In this document: positions 48,435-61,583 of the stretch, one piece after another
Numbering within the stretch: the stretch's first letter is position 1
Layout: each line of letters starts with the position of its first letter
Source: Corylus avellana
Taxonomy: Eukaryota; Streptophyta; Magnoliopsida; Fagales; Betulaceae
Reading direction: 5' to 3'
Assembly: GCF_901000735.1 (NCBI RefSeq)
Contig: NC_081542.1
Location: 17,437,093-17,501,092 of the forward strand
Length of the DNA stretch: 64,000 nt
The notes under the pieces: generated by a model
Databases searched by the model: none
Seen by the model: the letters and a program-made list of their open reading frames with translations, nothing else
What the model was told of the DNA's origin: nothing
Translations under genes and position numbers: made by a program

Positions 48435-48760
48435 GGATGCGTTTAGAATTGCGATTTCGCAAGAATAATCTGCGTTTTTAAAAGATTTCTCAAAACGTAA
48501 AGCGTTTGGTATTGGAATTTAAAAAACACTTAATTTAAAATAGGAAAAAAAATCTGCGATTTCAATACGCAGGCTGAGAGTTGCTTATTTGAAAAAGTGT
48601 GAATTTAAACTAAAATCATCAATTCACATAACAAATATTTAATAAAAAAATATTTTTTAACATGTTTTTATCAAACGCCTTTACGATTTTAAAAAGTAAC
48701 GATTTCAAAAATGTTATTTTTAAAATCGCACTTATTGAAACCGCAATTTCAAACGGACCC
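48435..48760. mobile_element. MITE with GCGTTTRRAATTGCGATTT-type ends, copy 1
   Basis: 326 bp with inverted ends (GGATGCGTTTAGAATTGCG / CGCAATTTCAAACGGACCC) and TTA on both sides. The interior is made of AT-rich inverted segments. It is related to 49757-50100. Confidence 0.7.
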
Positions 48761-49756
48761 TTATGCTAGATGATTAAAGTGGCTTATAATGTAACTTATA
48801 ATGTAACTTTGAAGGAGGATTAAACAACTCTTAAGTAAACGGTAGCTTCAAGAAATGGGATAAAGATTTCTATTGGCAAAGCTGATGGTGATGGATTGAT
48901 AGATTCAGAGGAGCTGTTGATTTTAATAGTGAGGGAAAGAGCTTAAGAGTCAATAAATTAATAATGCTCGCGTAATTATAGAGTTGAATATGAAATTAAC
49001 CCTCTCAACGACAACTGAATAAATCCAATATTTTTATCATACTAATTTAACAATATCTGTTTAACCTTTCTGAGTAGTAATACTATAATTCTTAATTAAA
49101 AAAATAAATGAAAAACAAAAATCCAATCTTGTCATGGTTATTGGTTACTGTCTTTACTGACATTGTCGATATGATCGTTAAGAAAATGACATAGCACCCT
49201 ATCACGTCAACTAGTGTTACATTAATTTATGATGTTTATTTATCCTAAGCATATTTGTTTTGTTTAATAATTACCTCTTTCATAATAATTATGCTTAATT
49301 AAATAATAAAAATATATGCACTCACCTAACTCTGTAGATATATAGTCATGGGTGGTATGTCTTTCGAATTTTTTTTTAAAATTAAAATAATAAAAAATTT
49401 TACACCCGGCGTGCATAGCTGTTGATGCGGGCGTGCACTATATCATTACCTAGTCATACGTGAGTACTACTAGCAAAATTTAAAGTCAATGTTTCCCATG
49501 CATTGACCAATGTATCTCAGTTGTTCCTCTCTTCATCAACAACCTTCTTAGAAAAGTAAAATCAATTCTAGTGTGAAATGAAAAGGGGATATGTGTAGCA
49601 AAATCTTGGATTCCATAGGATATTACAACTGAGTGGCTAAAAAATTCTTTACCTTAGTCCCACATCGAGAAAAAAAAGAGAATAGTCTATGTATATAGTG
49701 AATGAATTATGGAATGCACACATGAGTACTTAGTTCTACATTAATTTTTTTACTGA

Positions 49757-50100
49757 GGGTGCGTTTGAGATTCCGATTTTGCAAGAATACTTTGTTTTTT
49801 TTTTTTTTTTTTAAATATATCGCAAAACGTAGGACGTTTAACATTGCGATTTGAAAATCACTTAATTTAAAATAAGAAGAAAAAAAAATTGTAATTTCTA
49901 TAAGTAGGTTAAGGGGTGCTTATTTGAAAAAGCTCAAATTTAAATCAAAATCACAATTTTGCATAGTAAATATTTGATAAAAAAAAAAATATATTTTTTA
50001 ATATGTTTTATCAAACTCTTTTTGAATTTTAAAAAGTAATGATTTTAAAAACACAATTTTTAAAATCGTACTTATTGAAATCGCAATCTCAAACGGCCCC
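49757..50100. mobile_element. MITE of the same family, copy 2
   Basis: 344 bp, ends GGGTGCGTTTGAGATTCCG and CGCAATCTCAAACGGCCCC. It is clearly the same family as 48435-48760 but diverged, and non-coding. Confidence 0.7.
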
Positions 50101-50193
50101 TAAGTGAGACTATGCTTTATAATTGATTATATGAAATTTTAAATTGATTAGTCCTTCCTTCATTACATTGCCATGATGAGATCGTCACCTTAT

Positions 50194-51289
50194 GCCTCGT
50201 TTGGTTCGCGGAATGTCTAATCCATTGGAAAATGATTAGCTACTACTGGAAATAGAAGATTGTGGAATATATTAGCTATTCCTATTCATTTGTTTGGTTG
50301 TAAAGCTGAAATAAACTAGCTAATCATATTTCTTCGTTTGGTACAATGCAGTATGTTGGTAAATGAAATCATATTGTGATCAAATTTCCTAAAATACCCT
50401 TATAATACAAATACAATTTATATTAGTAAGGACTTTCATTTTTTTTTTAATATAAACAACTTTACTATAATTTTTTTTTTTTTTTTAATTATGTCAGGAA
50501 TGTGGCTTTTTTTTTTTTTTTTTTTTTGCAATTATGCTAAGCAAAATTATTTATATAAAAAATATATAGTTGGAGAAAAAACATAATCAAACTCAATCTT
50601 GAAATCAAAAAAATATAGTTGGAATGTACAGAGAATCCAAAGAAATCAAAAAACAGATTAAATATATTTGTATTTTATAAAAACCTTGCAGATTCTGTTT
50701 CTCCGTCAAAGAAAAAAAAAAAAAAAAACTGAGAAAAAAGAGATACGGAGAAACAGAATAAAAAAAAAAAAAGGTACATAAATAAAGAAACAGAGAGAAA
50801 CGGTACAGAGAATTAAAAGAAAAAAAAAAAAAAAAACTAAGAAACGGTACAGAGAAGGGAGACAGCATAGAGAAAAAAAAAATTTTGTTTGCACTTGCAG
50901 AAAAACTGTACCAGAAGAATCAGAGAGAAAATATAAAGAGGGATAGAAAAAGAGAAAGAACAAAATATAGAGACGGAGAAAAGAGAAACGGAGATATATA
51001 TACATAGAGAGAGAGAGAAATATAGAATAGAAGAATCAGAGAGAGAGAACAAAATTTAATCCCACAAGTGGGGTTTTTTGTGGCAATTTATACAATTAAT
51101 TTAATTCCACAGGAAATGATTAGCTAAGCCACTCATTTTTGAGTAGCTTAGCTAACCCTGTGTGTATTGGATTAGTAGTCTCATGGGAATAGACTATTCC
51201 CAAGAATAGAGTGTTACCAAACAAAGGACTAGCTATACCTAGTGTTAACTAGTCCAATTCAAAGGTTTATTTCGCAAACCAAATGAAGC
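50194..51289. mobile_element. 1.1-kb TIR element with GA-rich core
   Basis: Inverted ends GCCTCGTTTGGTTCGCGGAA and TTCGCAAACCAAATGAAGC, with CTTA at both edges. The core (50690-51055) is a GA-rich run of AGAGAAACGG-like units, which gives false Phe-rich ORFs on the minus strand. No transposase, so non-autonomous; superfamily probably Harbinger from the TTA edge. Confidence 0.65.
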
Positions 51290-52182
51290 CTTAATCTTAT
51301 ATTTAAAAGATGAAAAGCCCGCATAAAATGAGTACAATGTAGCCACCCCCCCCTCAATTCCTAAGAACAAAAAAATTATAAGGTATTGGGCTCAAGCAGC
51401 AAAATTTTTTGGCTCCTGGCGGGCCATAATAATTTCTGACTTTGTCCTTATTAGTAGCGGTTTCCAATGCCGTAAAATGAACGGTGGTTTATGGAGATCT
51501 ATATAACTTGTGGGGGGGTAAAAGAGAAATCCCCAAGTTTGTACATAAATTGAATAATGAGATACAAATGCAGATATAGAGTACATGATAGGTTTAGACT
51601 GTTTAGTACACTAGGAAACAAGAAAAGATATACTTGCTTAGCTAATATTGTTAGACTTACATGGATTCCACCTATGAGCAGCATCCCAAGATTGCTTCTA
51701 ATATGTCTTTTTCATTTGTCATTCCAGTTGTTCAAAATCTTGCAACATCAATCTACTTTAAAATATTCAGGAAAAGAAATAAAAAAAAGGGTTAATTAGC
51801 ATTTCTTGGTTGGTGATGCTTCTATAGTCAACTTGTTTCGTTCGTTTATAATAAAAAAACTTTCATTAGAAACACGCAGTTGCCTCTACCAAGAAGAAAT
51901 CTATATATTTTGTTTGATTGCAGAAGAAGGTAAAGCTGTATTGCAGTGAACCATGTGGGACTTATTGTCTTCGATAAGCCACCAGGAAGTGAAACCGACT
52001 GTCTTTGACCAAGTAAATAGCTATGGCTTCTTATGGTTATTACATTAGAAGAGTATTATAATCTATAAATGATGATGACAACCCAATTGAAAAGAGATAT
52101 AATGTGCTGGCGTATCTCAAACACAGAATCCACGACGTGCAGTTATGTTCGGCTCCTGAATCCCAGAAACTTGCAGTTTCAG
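51290..52182. other. Upstream region and probable leader exon of ABCB gene 2
   Basis: No coding sequence. A probable non-coding exon ends at 52182 (CTTGCAGTTTCAG before GTATTC). TTGACC W-box-like motifs lie near 52003 and 52190. A clear TATA box was not found. Confidence 0.4.
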
Positions 52183-53465
52183 GTATTCCTTTGACCTTTT
52201 GGTGAATAAATCTCACTCAATAGCTCATTTCTTCTTTACTTGGTTGTTTTTGGCATACGGGTTTTGTTCATTTTAATGATTATGATATGAAGATCTCACT
52301 GTGTTTGTTGTAGACTGCTGGTAATGACTTGGATCGGCAACTTCAGTTTTGCAGAGCATTTGATGTAGATGGGAGTCACAGGGCTGCAGAGATTTTGATT
52401 GTGTCAAAGAACAGAACAAAAGTTCCATTCTTTTTCCTCTCTTTTATCACAAACAGGTAAAGTTTTACTGACTTTCTTAGCAAAAGTGTATCCTTTATAG
52501 TTAACCTCATGCTGCAAAGCACGTTGCGCATATTTGTATGGCTTTAACTAGATAGCAACAGTCATATATTGTACCCACTTTTTCACTTGTCTTTTCATTC
52601 TCTGCAACCAATCACAAAGCATAGAGCTGTTGGTGCAATACTGATTCTAGTTCACATGGAGCAGCAAAGCACAATCAATAATTCCTTATAATCCATGATT
52701 ATACCCACCAAAGGTCCCTTTCCTCCATTTTCGGCATATGAGCCATCGGTACAAAATTTCGTAATCTGTTTTACTCATACAAGTGCTGAAGATTCGTTCC
52801 TCTTCCCTTTGTTTTACTCATCATGTTTCTTGCTCACCCTTTGTTTGAAATCTTTACTAAAAGCATCTCTCTCTCTATTGGATCGTTGCTTGTCGTATTA
52901 TTGTTGATGTTTGATTAGGTTGATTGGAATTTTTAGTCATCATTTGTTTTTACTGGTTCTAATAAAGGATGTTTAGTTGTGAATATTTACTCCTAAAAAT
53001 ACTATATTTGTGCATTTGATTATTATCTTGGCTTGATTGTATGGTAGTAAATTGGTTTAGTTGTGAATAAATTCTTACCTTAACAAGCGCCTGGATAGAC
53101 ATATTAGCCTTCTGTTGATTTACTTTTTCCTGGTATGTTTGGTTATAACCGACTTTACAAAAAAAAAAAAAAAAGGAATTCATATGTATAACTTCATAAT
53201 ATGTTTGGCTAGCTTCTCTGTTTGTGCAGGAGTAAGTATTAGGTGAATATGAACATTGGACTATAGAATATATACAAGGGTGTTGACTTTCTGTGTTATT
53301 TTAATTAAGATTTGTCAGTGCTCTGGTCTTTTACAACTAAGATTTCCCAGGTCTTTTGGACTGCTTGTATTTCTTATGTCATGAGGCATCTTGTCATTAA
53401 TCATCCTTTGTGTTAGTCCCTGATTTTTTATGTTGTTCATTTCAGTGGTTAATTGTGGTGCGCAG
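52183..53465 (+). promoter_or_regulatory. Probable leader intron(s) of ABCB gene 2
   Basis: Donor GTATTC at 52183 and acceptor GTGCGCAG ending at 53465, 14 bases before the start codon. At 1.28 kb it is longer than the equivalent in gene 1, and extra leader exons inside it cannot be excluded. An upstream in-frame ATG at 53453 lies before the acceptor and should be spliced out. Confidence 0.5.
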
Positions 53466-53479
53466 GTGGAGTTGGTAAA

Positions 53480-56400
53480 ATGGAGATAGAGAATGGATTG
53501 AATAGAAGAACAAATATGCATGAGGCTGCAACATTAAAAGACAATGTAGAAGCAGAGAAAAGCCCTGACATGATTGGTGATCAAGAAGACTCGGAGAAGA
53601 GTAAAGAAGATCAGAATACCAAAACTGTTCCCTTTCTCAAGTTGTTCTCGTTTGCAGACTCGAAAGATGTCATCTTGATGATTGTTGGCACAATAGGCGG
53701 TGTTGCGAATGGGCTAGGTCTGCCCCTTATGACAATATTCTTCGGGGAAATGATTAATGTTTTGGGAAGTAACCAGAACGGCCAAGACGTCGTTCGTGTA
53801 GTTTCCAAGGTAACATTATGCTCCACAAGCTTAAATTTTGAGGTCAAATTCAATCTTTGTCACTGGAAAGTTGTAGCTGAACATTTGGTTTTGTTCTAAC
53901 TACTTCTGATGAAGTAAAATTTTAAAATATGCCATCTAACTTCTAGCAATGCTATTCTCTAGTGCTTCTGTTGAAAAAGTTTATCTTGATTTTAAGTAAG
54001 CATGCATTTAAACCTTTCCTCTTCACTTTCTGATATGCTAATTTTTAGATATGAAGATGACATTGATTAGTTTACTGGTAATGTTTTAGGTCTGTTTAAA
54101 ATTTGTCTACTTGGCAGCTGGTATTGGTGTTGCAGGATTCCTACGTAAGTACACTCTACATTGAAAACCACTAAAAAATTTTAAAGCATAAAAGAAAATC
54201 TTTCATCTATAAGGCATTGAGAAATAAGAAACTTGTCCTTGTTCTTGTCAGAGGTGGCTTGCTGGATGGTAACAGGAGAGAGACAGGCTGCACGAATAAG
54301 GGGTTTGTATTTGAAGACTATTTTGAGACAAGATGTGGCTTTCTTTGATAAAGAAACAAACACTGGAGAGGTTGTTGGGAGAATGTCTGGTGACACTGTT
54401 CTTATACAAGATGCCATGGGTGAGAAGGTACTATACTGCTGCACTAATTACATCAAAATACACAGCTGCACAAAAAGTCACCCTGAGTTTTATTCATCTT
54501 GTGCATGTAAATGAGATCCTGTAGATATAAGAGTCTGTTTGCCTGCGCAGGTTGGGAAATGTCTGCAGCTGGTATCAACATTCATTGGGGGATTTGTTGT
54601 AGCATTTTTCAAAGGGTGGCTTCTTACCCTTGTCTTGTTATCCTCAATTCCTCTTCTTGTGGCATCTGGTGGTCTTATGTCCATCTTCATATCCAAGACG
54701 GCAACCGTTGGACAGGGTGCTTATGCAAATGCAGCAAATGTAGTTGAACAGACAATCAGCTCAATCAGAACAGTATGTCATATTATTAGAACTATCTTGT
54801 ATGCCTTGGGAGTTTTGTATTTTATCTCTAGGCAAAGCGTATTTAACATTGCGGTTATTTTCTAAAAAACTTCTGATTCGACCACTTGGCTCTTATCTAG
54901 GTTGCATCATTCACTGGGGAGAAGAAAGCCATAACTAATTACAAAAAGTTCCTTGTAACTGCGTATAAATCTGGTGTTCAGGAAGGCTTGGTCTCCGGAT
55001 TAGGTTTTGCATTGGTTATGTTAGTCATGTTCAGCAGCTATGGTATGGCAGTATGGTTTGGATCAAAGATGATACTGGATAGAGGATACAAAGGGGGTGA
55101 TGTGCTAAACGTGATTATGGCTGTGTTGACTGGATCTATGTAAGCTGCAATTTGAATATTTTTTATCTCCCAATATATAGTAAGTGCAGTTGCTAATAAA
55201 GACAGAATTCCCTCTGTTACCCATGGATGGAAAAATTTCTTCTTCTTTGTTCCCTAGATAAGAAGGAAACATGCACACCCATAACCTTATTCACATTTGT
55301 ATGGTATAACTTCTTTGGTTCATTTCTTTATTCATTTCTTGCCTTTTGCTACCACGTGCTTCAGGTCCCTAGGCCAGGCATCTCCCTGCATGAGTGCCTT
55401 TGCTGCTGGCAAAGCTGCAGCTTATAAAATGTTTGAGACTATTAAGAGGAAGCCAGAGATAGATGCTTATGACATGAAGGGGAAAATTTTGGATGACATT
55501 CATGGAGATATAGAGATGAGAGATGTTGATTTCAGTTATCCAGCCAGACCAGATGAGAAAATATTCAGTGGATTCTCTCTTTATATCCATAGAGGCACAA
55601 CTGTAGCTTTGGTTGGACAAAGTGGAAGTGGGAAGTCAACAGTGATCAGTCTAATAGAGAGATTCTATGACCCACAGGCTGGTGAAGTTCTTATTGATGG
55701 TATTAACGTCAAAGACCTCCAGCTTAAATGGATCAGGGCGAAAATTGGTCTTGTTAGCCAAGAACCTGTATTGTTTGATTGCAGCATTAAGGAGAATATT
55801 GCATACGGAAAGGATGGTGCAACAGTTGAAGAGATAAGAGCTGCAGCTGAGCTTGCAAATGCTGCTAAATTTATTGATAAATTGCCTCAGGTTTCAAGTT
55901 TTGGCCCCCCTTCATTGGAATTTAAGAGTGTCTTCTTCTTGATCACCACAGATATTGTTGATTTACTCTCTAATGTTGAACTTTTGCATCCAGGGACTAG
56001 ATACTATGGTTGGTGAGCATGGAACACAGCTCTCTGGTGGTCAGAAGCAGAGAGTTGCCATAGCAAGAGCAATTCTGAAAGACCCAAGAATTTTACTTCT
56101 AGATGAAGCCACAAGTGCACTTGATGCAGAATCTGAAAGGGTTGTGCAAGAGGCATTGGACAGGATTATGGTCAACCGAACTACTATCATTGTTGCCCAT
56201 CGTTTGAGCACGGTGAGGAATGCTGATATGATTTCAGTCATTCACAGTGGAAAGATAGTTGAAAAAGGTATAGTACAGTATAGTCATACCAGACTCCTTT
56301 TATTCATTCACATGTACGTAAAGCCAATCACCTAGATCAGACCTAGTGTTTAGATTTTTCATACCCTAAATCTTTCATCTTTCCAACACATTGCAACTCC

Positions 56401-59400
56401 ATCTGGGGACATGATTCAAATCAGAATTTTTCATTAACATATAAATAACATCATCATTATGTATAAATGCAGTAACTTTTTGAACTAATGGTTTGTACTG
56501 TTGATATTGGATGAAAAGTACAATTTGACATAGGAAAAAGAATTTTGCTGATGGTACTACAATGCATTGATTTTTTGCCACTCAGTTTGTCTTGAAAATA
56601 CCCAGATCATTTTTTCATTTCTGATAAACGTTGGAACCATGGATTACTCCAGAATGGAAGATACATATCACCTAAAAACGTATTTGTCAATCATCAGGCT
56701 CACACTCAGAACTGATCAAGGATCCTGAGGGAGCATACTTCCAGCTTATACGCTTGCAAGAAGTAAACAAGGAGTCAGAACAATCTGCAGACAATCAAAA
56801 CAAATCCGAAATTACTTCTGAATTATTTAGACAGTCAAGTCTGAGAAACAGTCAAAGAAAGTCATTCCTAAGATCCTTAAGTCCGGGATCATCGCTGAAT
56901 AGTGGCAGTGGCCATTCATTTTCTCTCACAGCATTTGGTTTGCCAACAGAAGGCACCCCCGTCCATGATGATGCAGTGGCCGCAGAACCAGTAGAAAAAT
57001 TTCCAAAGGTCTCAATCCGCCGCCTTGCCTACCTCAACAAGCCAGAGATTCCAATTCTTCTTCTTGGGGCTATAGCTGCAATCATCAATGGCGCAATACT
57101 TCCAATATTCGGTATAATGCTTTCGAGGGTAATCAAATCATTTTTTGAACCACCTCAACAACTGAGAAAGGATTCAAATTTTTGGGCAATGATGTTTGTG
57201 ATCCTTGGTGTGGTATCATTTCTGTCAATTCCAGCACGAGCATACCTCCTTTCTGTGGCAGGGTCTAAGTTAGTCGAACGTATTAGAGTGATGTGTTTTG
57301 AGAAATTGGTTCGCATGGAGATTGGTTGGTTTGATGAGCCTGAGCACTCAAGTGGCTCAATTGGTGCTAGGCTCTCAGCGGATGCAGCAACAGTGCGTGC
57401 CCTTGTTGGAGATGCACTTGGTCAGATGCTTCATGTTATTGCTTCAGCAGTTGCCGGTTTGGTCATTGCATTTGTTGCAAGTTGGCAGTTGGCATTTATT
57501 GTCCTTGCATTGATTCCTCTTATTGGAATCAATGGATATGTTCAATTGAAGTTCATGAAAGGATTCAGTGAAGATGCAAAGGTATGCTGTAAAACTAATA
57601 AACTCTTCTTCTTTTGTGACTCCAGCATGCTATACAAGTTCATAATTGAATAACATGGACTCAGCCATTTCACTTGAGAGTTTTTAGTTCAAAAAAATCC
57701 CAGCATCCATTTCAAGCACATCTAATTATTTTGAAAGTTGATTCCTCAAAATATAAGTTTATATGGTTGCAGATGATGTACGAGGAAGCAAGCCAAGTTG
57801 CTAATGATGCAGTTGGGAGTATAAGAACAGTTGCTTCTTTCTGTGCGGAAGAGAAGGTGATGCATCTATACAAAACCAAATGTGAGGGCCCAAGGCAGGC
57901 AGGGATTAGGCAAGGCTTGATCACTGGAATAGGATATGGGACATCTTTTAGTTTGCTGTTTCTTGTGTACGCTTGCAGTTTCTATGCAGGTGCTCGACTT
58001 GTTGAGGCTAGAAAGGCAACATTCTCAGATGTTTTCCAAGTAAAGATTCCTTCTACGTTTAACAAACTTATCGAAAGTGTTTGTTTCCTAACAGGAGAAA
58101 TCTAAAACAAGATTCATTCAGACCAAGTTAACTTTATAATCTCACAAGGGATATTTCATAATTTGTTTGCAGGTTTTCTTTGCTTTGACCATGGCTGCTA
58201 TGGGAATTTCTCAAACAAGCTCCATGGGTCCAGACACTGGCAAAGCCAGGAACTCTGCTGCTTCCATATTTGCGATAGTAGACAGGAAGTCAAAGATAGA
58301 TCCAAGTGATGAGTCTGGCATGACAATGGATAATCTGAAGGGAGAAATTGAGCTTCGTCATGTAAGCTTTAAATACCCATCTAGGCCAGATGTTCAGATT
58401 TTCAGAGACCTCTGCTTGGCTATTGGTTCCGGCAAGGTAAACATTTGTTCCACAAAAGTTGTTGCTTGCTTCCCATTTTAGAACTACTGATACAAACTCA
58501 CTATAATGGTATGAAATGTCTTCTTTCAGACAGTTGCCCTGGTTGGAGAAAGTGGGAGTGGGAAATCCACAGTGGTCTCATTGTTGCAAAGATTCTATGA
58601 TCCTGATTCTGGTCATATCACGCTTGATGGGGTTGAAATTGACAAGTTTCAGGTGAAGTGGTTGAGGCAGCAGATGGGTCTTGTAAGTCAAGAGCCAATT
58701 TTGTTCAATGACACCATCCGTGCCAACATTGCATATGGAAAGGAAGGAAAAGCAATTGAGGCAGAAATTGTAGCCGTAGCAGAGTTGGCCAATGCTCATA
58801 GCTTCATTAGTGGCTTACAACAGGTTAGGACAAACCAAATTAAGCATTGTGACATACCATGGATAAATACTCACGAAAAGTGCTAGTTACATCTGCGGAC
58901 CTTAGAATTAGGGTTGGTAATTTTTAACACGACCTGTAAGTCTGATACGAAATTAACAAATTAGGGTTAATTCGACACAAACCTAACACAAAATTAGTGG
59001 ATTAGGATTGAAGGTTAAATGAGTTGGATCGTAGTTGACTTATATAGTCTTATATCCATACTTCAACGTGATTCGAGCCCGACACGAGAATGACCCCTAC
59101 TTAGAACCATTTATAAAGTTTAATATGATAAATTTTATCTTCCCGACGTGGGACTATGGTGTCACCCCATATTTTTACTTATAAAGCAAATTAAAATCAA
59201 TTTACAAATCTCAAATATGCTTGCTATAATTTGCAAAATGCAGGGTTATGATACAATAGTAGGAGAACGTGGAGTTCAATTGTCTGGAGGGCAAAAACAA
59301 CGTGTAGCCATTGCACGAGCAATGATCAAAAGTCCAAAGGTATTGCTGTTAGATGAGGCTACGAGTGCACTAGATGCTGAATCCGAAAGAGTGGTTCAAG

Positions 59401-59600
59401 ATGCATTGGACCGGGTCATGGTTAACCGAACTACAGTTGTGGTGGCCCATCGGTTATCCACCATCAAGAATGCAGATGTAATCGCAGTCGTTAAAAATGG
59501 AGTAATCGTAGAGAAAGGGAAGCATGACAATTTGATTAAAATCAAGGACGGCTTCTATGCCTCCTTGGTTTCACTTCACACAAATGCTTCAACTGCATGA
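53480..59600 (+). CDS. ABCB (P-glycoprotein/MDR) full transporter, gene 2 (tandem paralogue)
   Basis: Twelve exons: 53480-53809, 54090-54144, 54252-54427, 54551-54772, 54901-55139, 55365-55890, 55994-56267, 56698-57581, 57773-58039, 58173-58436, 58530-58823, 59244-59600. Every exon length equals that of gene 1, total 3,888 bp and 1,295 residues. Both ATP sites are complete: Walker A 425-433 and 1085-1093, LSGGQ 529-533 and 1190-1194, Walker B glutamates 554 and 1215. The start at 53480 ([20 protein letters not shown]) was chosen because it follows the leader acceptor and aligns with gene 1. The proteins are most different at the N-terminus and in the linker (residues about 600-680), and most alike in the NBDs. 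It is therefore a duplicated plasma-membrane exporter of the ABCB4/11/21 type, possibly with altered expression or substrate range; that is inference. Confidence 0.95.
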
Positions 59601-61050
59601 TCTTCTATGGTTCAATTATTTCTCTTTTGATTTTGCAAGGCAGAGGGAATCATCACATACATAAATGTATATTTTTTTTTAATGGGTTTCTTCATAAATA
59701 AGTTATTTGCTGTTGTAATGGGTAACCTATTTTGTAGTGGAATGAATAAGAAAAGAGATAAGGAAGATATATATAATTGACGTGTGATATTGTCCTAATG
59801 GGACAACGTATTTGGCTACTACATGTCTTGTCACTGTCTTTTCTGGAGAAAAAAACTTCACTCATCATCCCTAATTTTTCATTACTTTGATAATCATATT
59901 TTTGGGAGATGACTTTGTAACTACTTACTGGTTGGAGATCAACCTCGTATCTTTGGGGGATGAATCTTTTTAAAACCAAAAGAAATTGGATTCAAATGAT
60001 CAAACCAGGTCAACACTCTGACCCGAGAAAATCCCGTTCGGACACGCGGATACTGAGCAGCAGCCGGGTTGAAAGCAAGCTGCCATGCGTCACCTTGAAA
60101 AAGAAGCAATTTTGAAAATATGGAAAATCATGGGGTTATTTTTATTATTTCAGATTTGCAGAAAAAGTACCTGCTGTTGAATCAGCCAACAAGATATGTG
60201 ACTATGTGAGCACTTTGCAGATATGCGAGCACTTTGCATTTGCCGTGTAACTCCCCTGGCTTCAAGTGGTATGATGTTATTCGTTTTGAGTTAAATTATG
60301 TATATTTTATATAAATACATTACTTTTTCATGCTCAAACAATGTGGGATGTCACAATTATTCCTTCTTAAGACCCAGCGTTCTCACTGACAATCCTTATG
60401 GGCTTATGCATGCTCCCCCTATCTCAAGGCTGAACTATAACTCTGATATCATATGTAACACTTCTGCTCCAAGTGGTATGATATTGTCCGCTTTAGGTCA
60501 AGCCCACACTGTTTTATGATTGGGTTTACTCCCAAAAGACCTCATACCATTTAGAGAGAGTATATTTCATATAAACACATCATCTTTTAATGCATAAGCA
60601 ATGTGGAACATCACAAAGCCGCTTTTTTTATTATTTTTATTCGAATATAAATAGCCACATGTCCACGGGGATTCTTTGACAACACTAGGGTGAGAGAGAG
60701 GGATCCGGGGCCGGTCTGGGGTGGCTTTGCTCAATTGGGGTGGCCGTCACCGCAAGTTTTTTGTTATTTAATTTTAATTGTTTATTATTATTATTATTAT
60801 TATTTAAAGTTAATTAATATTTTATTATTTGACTTTGAGTGGAACATGTGACGTGTTGTGGGCTGTTGGATGAAATTGGACTGTCAGGATGAGCAATATG
60901 AGAGTGTCATATTGTCCCACTAATGGGAGGGGGATCCAGATATGGAAGAGAGTGACCAATTGAGACTGAATCTATTGAATATTAGCAGAATATACTTTTG
61001 AAATAGAATGAGACTTTTATACTTGAAAATAGTTTTATTTATTTATTTAT
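59601..61050. other. Downstream intergenic DNA
   Basis: Gene 2 3' UTR probably ends within the first 200 bp (AATAAG near 59745). Two related segments (about 60265-60355 and 60470-60616), each with AAGTGGTATGAT, a TATA-containing ATATAAA-type run and AATGTGGRAYRTCACA, look like diverged direct repeats of an unknown element. An (ATT)n run lies at 60783-60803. No gene. Confidence 0.5.
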
Positions 61051-61583
61051 GGGTTAAATACCTCAAATCTCTCTAGGGTTTAGCAATTTTATTTTTTCCT
61101 CCTTGGGGTTTCACTTTTATCACAGGACCCCCCTGGGGTTTTGATAAATGACCAATTTAGTCCATCCGTTAGTTGACCGTTAAGACTGACACGTGGACCA
61201 ATTAGATGTTGACACGTGGCACATATTTAATTTTTTTAAAAAAATTAACAAAAAAATGTATTTAAAAAAAAAAAAAAAAAGGAAAAAACTGGGAGTGGCT
61301 CTTNNNNNNNNNNNNNNNNNNNNNNNNNNNNNNNTTTTTTTTTTTTTTTTTTAAATACATTTTTTTTGTTAATTTTTTGTTAATTTTAAAAAAATAAAAA
61401 AAATTAAATAGGTGCCACGTGTTACCATCTGATTGGTCCACGTGTCAATCTTAATGGTCAACTAGCGGATGGACTAAATTGGTCTTTATCAAAACCTCAT
61501 GGGGGGTCCTGTGATAAAAGTGAAACCCCAGGGAAAAAAAAATAAAATTGTTAAACCCTAGGGGAATTTGAGGTATTTAACCC
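61051..61583. mobile_element. Large foldback MITE with assembly gap at the loop
   Basis: 533 bp whose two halves are inverted copies (GGGTTAAATACCTCAAAT ... ATTTGAGGTATTTAACCC). Both arms contain TTTCACTTTTATCACAGGAC-type sequence and a CACGTGTCA-like block. TTTATTTAT flanks both sides, a possible 9-bp target duplication as in Mutator-like elements. The 31-N gap (61304-61334) sits at the hairpin apex. Confidence 0.82.

Noticed and set aside
50605..51052. Phe/Leu/Ser-rich ORFs on the minus strand, resembling membrane proteins
   Set aside because: They are the antisense of a GA-rich low-complexity core of a TIR element.
53453..53479. Upstream in-frame ATG extending ABCB gene 2 by nine codons
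   Set aside because: It lies before a good 3' splice acceptor (GTGCGCAG, ending 53465) and gene 1 has no such extension.
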